Part shown: positions 1 through 5,982 of the stretch, one piece after another | Numbering within the stretch: the first letter of the stretch is position 1 | Layout of the letters: the number at the start of each line of letters is the position of its first letter | Source: Treponema sp. UBA7590 | GTDB lineage: Bacteria; Spirochaetota; Spirochaetia; Treponematales; Treponemataceae | Assembly: GCA_002478955.1 (NCBI GenBank) | Contig: DLKK01000002.1 | Span: forward strand, 36,419-49,490 | Length of the DNA: 13,072 bases | Reading direction: 5' to 3' | Program-made: the position numbers and the translations under genes | Notes under the pieces: generated by a model | The model's input: the letters and a program-made list of their open reading frames with translations, nothing else | What the model was told of the DNA's origin: nothing | Databases searched by the model: none

Positions 1-766
1 CTTCTGGAATGAAAAAATCGATTGTGTCTTTCCATTCTTCCTCTGGAATTTCGCCGTAGACACATTCCGCATAACCTTGACATAGCCACAGGTCGCCTCG
101 CGCAAAATCTTTTCCAAATCCTTCAGCATCAAATTTTACAATGTTTGTAAGCCATTTTGATTTTATAAGATCAACTGCAGATTTTAGTTCCTGTTCGTTT
201 TTTGTGCATACACTGTAGCCCTGATATTTAAGTGCATCACCAATAACTTCTCGGTAGTCGTCCATCATTGATGCGTGTCCGGCAAACTGCGGGTCGGCAA
301 AAATATTCCATGTGCGCTCGTAATTTCCGCCAGGTACTTTTTTCTTGTTCACAGAAATTCCTGCCGCTCCAAAATAATATGGAACTGCGTAAACCATTTC
401 CGGGTCGTAAGGAATTTTTTCAAGGATTTTTGGGTTTATTTTATTTCTGTTTGTGAATTTTGACTGATCAATTGGCTGAAGCATTCCTTTTTTCAGCATG
501 ATTGAAACAAAATCCTGTGATGGAACAACAATATCAAAACTTTTTGAGCCACCATTAACAATCTTGTTGTACATTGTTTCATTAGAATCGTATTCGGTTA
601 CAACAACTTTGCAGTCGAATTCTTTTTCAAATGCGGCAACAACATCGCTTGGAGTGTAATAAGTCCAGCTGTAAAGTTTTAAAACTTGCTTTTTTTCACA
701 AGAAACAAGACCAAATGCAGCAGCAAAACTAAAAGCGGCGGCAATAATTTTAGAAGTGATTTTCAT
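1..766 (-). CDS. potD: Polyamine ABC transporter substrate-binding lipoprotein, PotD family (C-terminus beyond left edge)
   Basis: This is the receptor that binds spermidine or putrescine outside the inner membrane and hands it to PotBC. The frame is open from the ATG at 766 to the window edge, giving about 255 residues; the family is usually about 350. A strong GGAGG lies 7-12 bases before the ATG. The N-terminus is a lipoprotein signal: basic start, hydrophobic stretch, then LVSC with the acylated Cys at residue 23. Family landmarks are W34 and Y37 (WTYY), PS at 82-83, a VPYYFGAAGISVN segment near 128-140, and DDYREV, which carries the Asp and Glu that grip the polyamine in E. coli PotD. 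The WNGS segment that supplies a ligand-stacking Trp in E. coli is replaced by a CQGYAE sequence, so ligand preference may differ. It is the last gene of the operon, 56 bases after potC. T. pallidum has a comparable lipoprotein PotD (Tp0655). Family assignment is secure; exact ligand is inferred. Confidence 0.92.
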   Translation of the reverse strand, partial: MKITSKIIAAAFSFAAAFGLVSCEKKQVLKLYSWTYYTPSDVVAAFEKEFDCKVVVTEYDSNETMYNKIVNGGSKSFDIVVPSQDFVSIMLKKGMLQPIDQSKFTNRNKINPKILEKIPYDPEMVYAVPYYFGAAGISVNKKKVPGGNYERTWNIFADPQFAGHASMMDDYREVIGDALKYQGYSVCTKNEQELKSAVDLIKSKWLTNIVKFDAEGFGKDFARGDLWLCQGYAECVYGEIPEEEWKDTIDFFIPE

Positions 767-804
767 AAATCGACCCTCCAAAAATGATAAAAAGTGAATA
801 TTAA

Positions 805-824
805 AAGTTATCTTTTGATAACTT
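805..824 (-). promoter_or_regulatory. Hairpin overlapping the potC stop, before potD
   Basis: Perfect 8-base arms (AAGTTATC and GATAACTT) enclose a 4-base loop. In the transcript direction the hairpin begins inside the potC stop codon and is followed by a U-rich TTTTAATATT stretch. It could be a weak terminator or an RNA-stabilising stem that sets the potD to potABC ratio. The stem is AT-rich, so strength is doubtful. Confidence 0.4.
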
Positions 825-1698
825 AATGACCTGCGGCAAAAGTTTTTAATCCTTTGCGCAAGGCAATTGCAATAAGACAGATAATGATTATAAGTACGAA
901 ACTCAATGCATTGATAACAGGACTTACACCGTGTCTTATCATGTTGTATACATAAATCGGCAAAGTCTCAACATTTCCGTTTACAAGGGAAGTTATTACA
1001 AAATCCTCGATTGACATTGTGATGCTCATCATGAATCCGCTTAAAATTCCAGGAAGAATCGCCGGAACAATTACAAGCCATAGAGTTTGTGTCTCTGATG
1101 CGCCCAAATCGTGGCTCGCCTCAATAATTGAATAGTCAAATTCATCAACGCGCGCGCTTACCATAAGATAAACAAAAGGAAGACAAAATGTTGTATGTGC
1201 AATGATTATCGTCAAAAGTCCAAGATTCATGTGGATTCCGCTCAGAAAAATCAATAAGGAAACGCCCATGATTACTTCCGGCAGAACCATCGGCAAAAAG
1301 CTTACAGACTGGATATAATTTTTTCCAAAAAATTTGTACCAGCTGATTCCGATTGCCGCAAGCGTTCCAAGAATTGTTGCAAGAAGCGCAGAGACAACCG
1401 CTACAATTGCGCTGTACAAAAGGCTCATCCACAATCTGCCGGAACTGAAAATCAATTCCTCATACCAGCGGAATGATGCTCCGGTAAAATTTGTTCCCTT
1501 TGATTCATTGAAAGAATAAAAAATTATCACAAACAGAGGAATAAAAAGAAACAGCAACGCTACAAAAAGCACAGTTTTTGAGAAACTGAAAACAGGCGCA
1601 TGTTTTTTCCAGAACCGTTTTGCGTGCCTGTGGTTTTCCGACTTTGGGTGACTCGCTTTTTCAAGAATAGATAAAATTACAGAAACCAAAAAATCCAT
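823..1698 (-). CDS. potC: Polyamine ABC transporter permease, PotC family
   Basis: This is one of the two inner-membrane channel subunits of the polyamine importer. The 291-residue protein has an N-terminal cytoplasmic stretch of about 40 residues, a first membrane segment near 42-62, and further hydrophobic segments near 92-116, 130-153, 157-181, 208-230 and 262-280. The EAA loop that docks on PotA is at 193-218: EASHDLGA followed by the conserved Pro and Gly (PAILPGI). I chose the ATG at 1698, not the one at 1734, because AAGGA sits about 8 bases before it and it starts 10 bases after the potB stop; the longer start would overlap potB and has no better ribosome site. The size fits the family (about 260-290). 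Assignment as PotC and not PotB rests on gene order and closer resemblance. Confidence 0.93.
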   Translation of the reverse strand: MDFLVSVILSILEKASHPKSENHRHAKRFWKKHAPVFSFSKTVLFVALLFLFIPLFVIIFYSFNESKGTNFTGASFRWYEELIFSSGRLWMSLLYSAIVAVVSALLATILGTLAAIGISWYKFFGKNYIQSVSFLPMVLPEVIMGVSLLIFLSGIHMNLGLLTIIIAHTTFCLPFVYLMVSARVDEFDYSIIEASHDLGASETQTLWLVIVPAILPGILSGFMMSITMSIEDFVITSLVNGNVETLPIYVYNMIRHGVSPVINALSFVLIIIICLIAIALRKGLKTFAAGH

Positions 1699-1708
1699 AA
1701 AAATTTCC

Positions 1709-2731
1709 TTATTTAGATTTACTGTCAGAAACACCAGTTTCTTCGCGCGCAGTTGATTTTTTCATTTTTGCGTCCTGCTGCTCGCTTATGAACATTCCAA
1801 GAATCGCAATCATACTTACAGCTGTAAGCAGAACACTGAATGCGGAAGCCAACGGAAGATTTCGGGCTTTGTTGATTTGATCCATAATTATATTTCCAAG
1901 CATATAGCTTTCTGTTGAGCCGATAAGCTGTGGAACTGTGTAATTTCCAAAAATCGGAATGAATGTGAAAATCAGCGCGCTTATTATTCCGCTTTTTATG
2001 CCGGGAATAAGAATTTTTATCATAGACTGAGGTTTTGTCGCGCCCAAATCTCTGGCTGCCTCTAAAAGTGAAAAATCAAACCTGTCAACAGAAGTAAAAA
2101 TCGGCAAAATTGCGTAAGGCAGATACATATAAATGCTTACAAGAATTACGGCACCTTTTGTGTACATAAATTTATGCGGAACAAAAACAGCACCATCTTT
2201 CTTTATAAAATGCACAAAATCAAAGAAAATTTTGCAGATTCCGTTCAAAAGTCCGTCCTGGCCAAGAATTGTCATCCATGCAAAAATCCTTATAAGCGAA
2301 TTCGTAAGGAACGGAATTATCACAAGAATCAGAAGCAATGTCTGATGCTTACTTCTTGCAATTGCATAGCCACACGGAAGCGCAATTAGGATAGAAATCA
2401 ATGTGGAGATAAGCGACATCCACAGAGTTCTAAGAAAAATGACCGCATAAGCCTTGCTGAACATTTGCTTGTATGCAGTCAGACTGAATTCTGGAATTAC
2501 TCCGCCAAACATATCTTTTTTCATGAATGAATAGCAAAGAATGATTGCAAGCGGAATTACAAAAAAAACAGAAAACCATGCGCCCATAGGCCAGGCGTAA
2601 GCTGGACCTGGATTTATTTTTTTAGCTTTTGAGGCGTGGGCTTTTTCGGCAAGACGCAATAAAAACGTCTTTTTTTCAGCCGGACAAGATTTTTTTCCGG
2701 TCGGTGGTTGTTCTTCTTTTATCTCTTTCAT
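1709..2731 (-). CDS. potB: Polyamine ABC transporter permease, PotB family
   Basis: This is the partner permease of PotC. At 340 residues it is longer than typical PotB (about 280-300) because of a Lys-rich cytoplasmic extension over residues 1-48 and a polar tail after residue 318. Membrane segments are visible near 50-70, 103-123, 131-153, 193-214, 240-262 and 295-315. The EAA loop is at 224-245 (EAARDLGA, then IPGI). The ATG at 2731 has AAAGGCAG about 6 bases upstream and lies 11 bases after the potA stop, so co-translation in one operon is likely. A later ATG (residue 49) would remove the extension but lies right at the first membrane segment, so I keep the long form. Family certain; the function of the extension is unknown. 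Confidence 0.93.
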   Translation of the reverse strand: MKEIKEEQPPTGKKSCPAEKKTFLLRLAEKAHASKAKKINPGPAYAWPMGAWFSVFFVIPLAIILCYSFMKKDMFGGVIPEFSLTAYKQMFSKAYAVIFLRTLWMSLISTLISILIALPCGYAIARSKHQTLLLILVIIPFLTNSLIRIFAWMTILGQDGLLNGICKIFFDFVHFIKKDGAVFVPHKFMYTKGAVILVSIYMYLPYAILPIFTSVDRFDFSLLEAARDLGATKPQSMIKILIPGIKSGIISALIFTFIPIFGNYTVPQLIGSTESYMLGNIIMDQINKARNLPLASAFSVLLTAVSMIAILGMFISEQQDAKMKKSTAREETGVSDSKSK

Positions 2732-2742
2732 GTTTCTGCCTT

Positions 2743-3936
2743 TTATTTATTGATGTTTTCAACAATATATCCGTCTTCTGCGGACCATGAAATATATACG
2801 GTATCCTTCCATTGGATCTCAGGACCGTCATCAAGATAGTTTGTATGCTGCTTGAACACTTTTACAATAGTTCCATTCTCAAGGCGGACATAGAATTTTG
2901 ACTGGAATCCAGTGTAAATCGGTTCCTCCACAACTCCCTTGAACACGTTGATATCTTTTCTTCCGGCAAAAGCAGGTTCTTCCAGCGTGATTCTTATTTT
3001 TTCCGGACGCACTGTGAATGCAACCTTTTGACCTTCATCTGTGTGCTCAAAATCTGTGACAAGAATATTTTTGTCTTCCTCGCGTGTTGCGGCCGTTTCT
3101 CCTGTAAGCTGAGCCTGTATTCCAAGCGCTGGGGTATTTAGCGTAACCATGTGCTCAATGTCCGGTTTTCCCGGAACTTTATATTCCTCGCATTGAACAA
3201 CCGTGCTTTCAAAAAGGTTTGTCTCACCGATGAACTGTGCCACAAACTGAGTTGCAGGGCTTTCATAAATCTCAAAAGGCGTTCCTACCTGAAGGACATT
3301 TCCGGCGTTCATTACGGCAATCCTGTCGCTTACAGCAAGCGCCTCGCTTTGGTCGTGTGTCACATAAATAAAAGTGATTCCGATTTTGTCGTGAAGATTG
3401 TCAAGGTCAATCAGCAGGCTTGAGCGCAATTTCGCATCAAGGGCTGAAAGCGGCTCATCCAAAAGAAGGACTCTCGGCTCGTTTATAAGTGCCCGTGCAA
3501 TCGCAACACGCTGTTTCTGCCCGCCGGAAAGCTGGTTCGGCTTTTTATATATGTGCTGGTCAAGCTGTACAAGATGAACATATTTTCTGACTTTCTCGTC
3601 AATCACATCTTTTGGAATTTTTCTGAGCCTGAGCGGAAAAGCGATGTTATCATAGACTGACATATGCGGAAAAAGCGCGTAAGTCTGGAAAACTGTATTT
3701 GAATGTCTTTTGTTCGCAGGAAGTCCGACTACATTTTTTTCATCAAAAAGAACTGCGCCCTCATCAGGAAATTCAAATCCGGCAATAATGCGCAGAAGAG
3801 TTGTCTTTCCACATCCTGAAGGACCAAGCAAAGAAAAGAATTCTCCTGGTTTTATTGTAAAATTTACGTCATTAAGCGCAACAAAATCTCCAAAAGTTTT
3901 GTTAACGTGATCAATTTTTACCTGACTGCCGTTCAA
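2743..3936 (-). CDS. potA: Polyamine ABC transporter ATPase, PotA family
   Basis: This is the ATP-hydrolysing subunit that powers import through PotBC. All nucleotide-binding motifs are intact in the 397-residue protein: Walker A GPSGCGKT at 38-45, Q-loop Gln84, signature LSGGQ at 136-140, Walker B LLLDE ending at Glu161, and the switch His194. A C-terminal TOBE regulatory domain begins near VRPEKIRI at 309-316 and runs to the end. Residues about 243-304 form a poorly conserved linker that makes it somewhat longer than E. coli PotA (378). The start is a TTG at 3936: no ATG or GTG lies in frame between it and the upstream in-frame stop, and AGAGGG sits 7 bases before it. A TTG start may keep expression modest. 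It is the first gene of the operon, preceded by a promoter and palindrome. Confidence 0.95.
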   Translation of the reverse strand: MNGSQVKIDHVNKTFGDFVALNDVNFTIKPGEFFSLLGPSGCGKTTLLRIIAGFEFPDEGAVLFDEKNVVGLPANKRHSNTVFQTYALFPHMSVYDNIAFPLRLRKIPKDVIDEKVRKYVHLVQLDQHIYKKPNQLSGGQKQRVAIARALINEPRVLLLDEPLSALDAKLRSSLLIDLDNLHDKIGITFIYVTHDQSEALAVSDRIAVMNAGNVLQVGTPFEIYESPATQFVAQFIGETNLFESTVVQCEEYKVPGKPDIEHMVTLNTPALGIQAQLTGETAATREEDKNILVTDFEHTDEGQKVAFTVRPEKIRITLEEPAFAGRKDINVFKGVVEEPIYTGFQSKFYVRLENGTIVKVFKQHTNYLDDGPEIQWKDTVYISWSAEDGYIVENINK

Positions 3937-3969
3937 GTGCGTGCCCTCTGCTAAACATAATTTATTTTT

Positions 3970-3982
3970 GTTACAATGTAAC
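3970..3982. promoter_or_regulatory. Palindrome upstream of potA, candidate operator
   Basis: A perfect 6-1-6 inverted repeat, GTTACAATGTAAC, lies 33 bases before the potA start codon and covers the expected -10 area of its promoter. This is classical operator geometry for a dimeric repressor. No regulator gene is in the window, so the binding protein is unknown. Confidence 0.5.
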
Positions 3983-4001
3983 TAATAACTAGAATAGTCA
4001 A
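3975..4001 (-). promoter_or_regulatory. Probable potABCD promoter
   Basis: On the minus strand a TTGACT -35 (4001-3996) is followed after 15 bases by TACATT (3980-3975). The spacing is shorter than the ideal 17, and the -10 match is moderate. It is the best promoter in the spacer for the operon and gives a leader of roughly 30 bases. The -10 lies inside the palindrome at 3970-3982. Confidence 0.4.
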
Positions 4002-4002
4002 T

Positions 4003-4020
4003 AATATTTTTCCAAATATT
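4003..4020. repeat. AT-rich inverted repeat in the potA spacer
   Basis: Perfect 7-base arms AATATTT and AAATATT flank a TTCC centre, immediately upstream of the potA -35. The sequence is so AT-rich that chance is a real explanation, but it is one of four inverted repeats in a 100-base stretch. Confidence 0.3.
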
Positions 4021-4027
4021 TTATATT

Positions 4028-4048
4028 TTTTGAAACTTTTTTTCAAAA
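4028..4048. repeat. Inverted repeat upstream of the small membrane protein promoter
   Basis: Perfect 8-base arms TTTTGAAA and TTTCAAAA are separated by CTTTT. It ends one base before the -35 of the downstream promoter, where an activator could bind. There is no U-tract after it on either strand of the kind expected for a terminator. Confidence 0.35.
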
Positions 4049-4049
4049 C

Positions 4050-4078
4050 TTGCAGAGTGCGGCAATCTGCATTATAGT
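4050..4078 (+). promoter_or_regulatory. Sigma70-type promoter with inverted repeat in its spacer
   Basis: TTGCAG (4050-4055), a 17-base spacer and TATAGT (4073-4078) make a good vegetative promoter for the gene at 4107. Perfect arms TGCAGA (4051-4056) and TCTGCA (4066-4071), nine bases apart, lie across the -35 and spacer, where a bound repressor would block polymerase. Confidence 0.62.
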
Positions 4079-4106
4079 TAAATATATTTTTTGAATGAGG
4101 TAAAAA

Positions 4107-4346
4107 ATGGTATCTCTTATTATTGGTCTTATTTTTATTGCTTTTACAGTTTTTTCTGTTCTTCCGAATATGCCGCTCAACTGGGGTAGTGAAGTTATTC
4201 TTTTTCTGAAAGGATGCGCGCCTGTTGTTGCTGCTTTCCTTGGCCTGATTCTTCTTTTTATTGGTGCCGCTGATATAAAAGATAAGAAAGAAGCTAAAAA
4301 AGAAGAAAAAGAAGCTCGAGCCAGAGCAGAAGAAAACAAGGCATAA
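4107..4346 (+). CDS. Small two-helix membrane protein of unknown function
   Basis: I do not recognise a named family. The 79-residue protein has a hydrophobic segment at about 2-18, a short polar loop containing LPNMPLNWG, a second hydrophobic segment at about 36-54, and a highly charged Lys/Glu/Ala tail at 57-79 that looks like a cytoplasmic helix or coiled coil. It is likely a real gene: the ATG has GAGGT 6-8 bases upstream, a good promoter precedes it by about 28 bases, and hydrophobicity is organised into clear segments. The reverse-strand reading of the same region has no such support. It stands alone, divergent from potA. It could be a small scaffold or stress-related envelope protein, but the sequence does not show which. 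Confidence 0.8.
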   Translation: MVSLIIGLIFIAFTVFSVLPNMPLNWGSEVILFLKGCAPVVAAFLGLILLFIGAADIKDKKEAKKEEKEARARAEENKA

Positions 4347-4361
4347 TTCTATCTTTAACTA

Positions 4362-4391
4362 TTGACTTGTAGATTTATTTTGTAGTACATT
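4362..4391 (+). promoter_or_regulatory. Probable rplM-rpsI promoter
   Basis: TTGACT (4362-4367) and TACATT (4386-4391) are separated by 18 bases. A start near 4398 would give an untranslated leader of about 100 bases before rplM, which is long for this window. Confidence 0.5.
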
Positions 4392-4407
4392 TAAATCCCC
4401 GTATATA

Positions 4408-4434
4408 GGAATGACGACTGCTCATCGTTATTCT
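4408..4434 (+). promoter_or_regulatory. Leader hairpin upstream of rplM
   Basis: A 10-base-pair stem (GGAATGACGA with TCGTTATTCT, two G-U pairs) closes a 7-base loop near the 5' end of the predicted rplM leader. Leaders of ribosomal protein operons often fold to bind one of the encoded proteins. The stem is seen; the regulatory role is inferred. I see no match to a named L13 leader that I could assert. Confidence 0.4.
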
Positions 4435-4500
4435 GCAGTTTATTTTGTCAGATGCAAAGACATTTAAACGGCGTAAAACTTTAAATATTAAGGTATATAC

Positions 4501-4932
4501 ATGAAAACTATTTTCGTAAATGAAAAGGCTCAGAAGCGTGACTGGTATATTATCGACGCTGCTGGCAAACCACTTGGACGCGTAGCTGCAAAAGCTGCTG
4601 CAATTGCTCGCGGTAAGAACAAGGCTACTTACACACCAAATCAGGAAATGGGTGATTATGTTGTAATCATCAATGCTGACAAAGTTGCTGTAACTGGCGG
4701 AAAAGAAACAAAAAAGATTTACTATAAATACACAACTGGTTTTGTAGGAAGTCTTCGCGCTCATACATTTGAAAAATTGATTGAAAAACATCCAGAGGAA
4801 CCAATTTCTCTTGCAGTAAAAGGTATGCTTCCAGGCGGACGTCTTGGACGTGTTCTTCTTTCAAACGTAAAAGTTTACGCTGGTACAGAACACCCACATA
4901 CAGCTCAGAACCCAAAGGTTGTTGAACTTTAA
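4501..4932 (+). CDS. rplM: 50S ribosomal protein L13
   Basis: This is an early-assembling large-subunit protein that binds 23S rRNA. The 143-residue length is normal for L13. Recognisable features are the start region KRDWYIIDAAGKPLGR, the GKNKATYTPN segment near residues 38-47, the GDYVVIINADKV strand, and the C-terminal stretch with KGMLPGGRLGR and the YAGTEHPHTAQNP motif. AAGGT lies 7-11 bases before the ATG. It is followed after 13 bases by rpsI, the near-universal bacterial arrangement, so the two are co-transcribed. Codons are of the well-expressed type, unlike the neighbouring recX. Confidence 0.98.
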   Translation: MKTIFVNEKAQKRDWYIIDAAGKPLGRVAAKAAAIARGKNKATYTPNQEMGDYVVIINADKVAVTGGKETKKIYYKYTTGFVGSLRAHTFEKLIEKHPEEPISLAVKGMLPGGRLGRVLLSNVKVYAGTEHPHTAQNPKVVEL

Positions 4933-4945
4933 TTAGGAGTCTAAG

Positions 4946-5338
4946 ATGGTAAAGAACATTGCTATTGGAACAGGTAGAAGAAAGACAGCTGTAGCACGTG
5001 TGTTTGTACGCGACGGCTCAGGTAAAATTGTTGTAAACGGAAAAGATATAAAAGAATATTTTGTTACAGAAGCTCAGGTAAAAGTTGTTCAGCAGCCATT
5101 GCTTGTAACTTCAAGTGACAGCAAATATGATGTTCTTATCAATGTGTTTGGCGGTGGATTGAACGGACAGGCGGCTGCTTGTCTTCATGGCCTTGCTCGC
5201 GCTTTGACACAGCTTGATCCGGACAACAGAACTTCTTTGAAGTCAAATGGATTCCTTACTCGCGATTCACGTATGGTTGAACGCAAGAAGTACGGACAGA
5301 AAGGCGCACGCCGACGCTTCCAGTTTTCTAAACGTTAG
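4946..5338 (+). CDS. rpsI: 30S ribosomal protein S9
   Basis: This is a small-subunit protein whose C-terminal tail reaches the P-site tRNA. All hallmarks are present in 130 residues: GTGRRKTAVARV near the start, the NVFGGGLNGQA segment, the LTRDSRMVERKKYGQKGARRRFQFSKR tail region, and the final Lys-Arg. AGGAG precedes the ATG by about 7 bases. It lies downstream of rplM and 25 bases upstream of recX, with no terminator between them, so some transcripts probably continue into recX. Confidence 0.98.
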   Translation: MVKNIAIGTGRRKTAVARVFVRDGSGKIVVNGKDIKEYFVTEAQVKVVQQPLLVTSSDSKYDVLINVFGGGLNGQAAACLHGLARALTQLDPDNRTSLKSNGFLTRDSRMVERKKYGQKGARRRFQFSKR

Positions 5339-5363
5339 GGCGTTTGTTTTACAGGAAAGTCTG

Positions 5364-5972
5364 TTGATAGTGCTTTCAAAAGAGCAAGTTTCGTCAGAAG
5401 TTATGAAAATTTCTTCTGATTCGGGACTTGCTTTTTTTATTCGTATTTTTTATCTCAAGATTGTAAAACCAGAACAGATTGTTGAGAACGCGGAGTTTTT
5501 TGGTGAGGATGAAAAAGATATTGTTGATGCCGGGTTTGCTTTTGCGGCGGAGTCAAAGGCTGTGGAATATCTTGCGCGTTCTGAACAGAGCCGTTTCGGG
5601 CTTTCAAAAAAACTTGCAAATAAAAATTATGAAAGAAAATTCATAGAAATGGCGCTGGGTTATCTGGAATTCAAGAATTATCTTTCAGATGAACGTTTTG
5701 CCCGCGCATGGCTCAATTCTAGGCGCATAAATCATTCGGAAGGGCGTTCAAAACTTGCGGCTGAACTGGCTTCGCGTGGAATCAGTAAGGAGACCGCGAA
5801 GGTTGCCTTGGATGAATTTTTCCTGGAAAATTCAGAGATTGAACTTTGCAGAAAAGATTTCGCAAAAATCTCAAAAAACTGCGCAGATTCAGAAAAAATA
5901 ATCCGCAGGCTGATTTCCCACGGATTTTCATATTCAATGATAAAAAAAGTGATTTCTGGTGATTTTGACTAA
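5364..5972 (+). CDS. recX: Recombination regulator RecX
   Basis: RecX binds RecA filaments and modulates strand exchange. The 202-residue protein has the family's three-helix repeats: the first from about 66 (AVEYLARSEQSRFGLSKKL), the core with YLSDERFARAWLNSR near 106-120 and GRSKLAAELASRGI at 127-140, and a last repeat ending in RRLISHGFSYSMIKKVI. The N-terminal 60 residues are a poorly conserved extra part. I chose the TTG at 5364 because AGGA lies 7 bases before it and it follows the rpsI stop. The frame is open back to an ATG at 5247, but that would overlap rpsI by 92 bases and yield residues read from S9 coding sequence; a GTG at 5370 is a weaker alternative. Placement behind ribosomal genes and not beside recA is unusual. 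It converges with the sppA-type gene, with 10 bases between the stops. Confidence 0.85.
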   Translation: MIVLSKEQVSSEVMKISSDSGLAFFIRIFYLKIVKPEQIVENAEFFGEDEKDIVDAGFAFAAESKAVEYLARSEQSRFGLSKKLANKNYERKFIEMALGYLEFKNYLSDERFARAWLNSRRINHSEGRSKLAAELASRGISKETAKVALDEFFLENSEIELCRKDFAKISKNCADSEKIIRRLISHGFSYSMIKKVISGDFD

Positions 5973-5982
5973 GCTTAAATCT

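Noticed and set aside
268..463. Two overlapping 62-residue plus-strand reading frames
   Set aside because: They lie antisense inside the potD coding sequence, have no ribosome site, and their translations resemble no protein.
1699..1734. Longer potC start (ATG at 1734)
   Set aside because: It overlaps the potB end and lacks a better ribosome site; the ATG at 1698 has AAGGA at proper distance and fits family length.
4043..4339. 98-residue minus-strand reading frame
   Set aside because: It is the shadow of the small membrane protein gene, which has promoter, ribosome site and sensible hydrophobic segments on the plus strand.
4411..4467. 18-codon reading frame in the rplM leader, possible leader peptide
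   Set aside because: The AGGA directly abuts its ATG with no spacing, there is no regulatory codon run, and the same bases form the leader hairpin.
4375..4791. 138-residue minus-strand reading frame over the rplM start
   Set aside because: It is antisense to rplM and its translation has no recognisable features.
5247..5363. N-terminal extension of recX from an ATG inside rpsI
   Set aside because: It would be encoded by an alternate frame of conserved S9 sequence and gives no RecX-like residues; the TTG at 5364 has a correctly spaced AGGA.
5973..5982. Bidirectional terminator between recX and sppA
   Set aside because: The 10-base gap and flanks show no GC-rich stem with T-tracts, so I do not call one.
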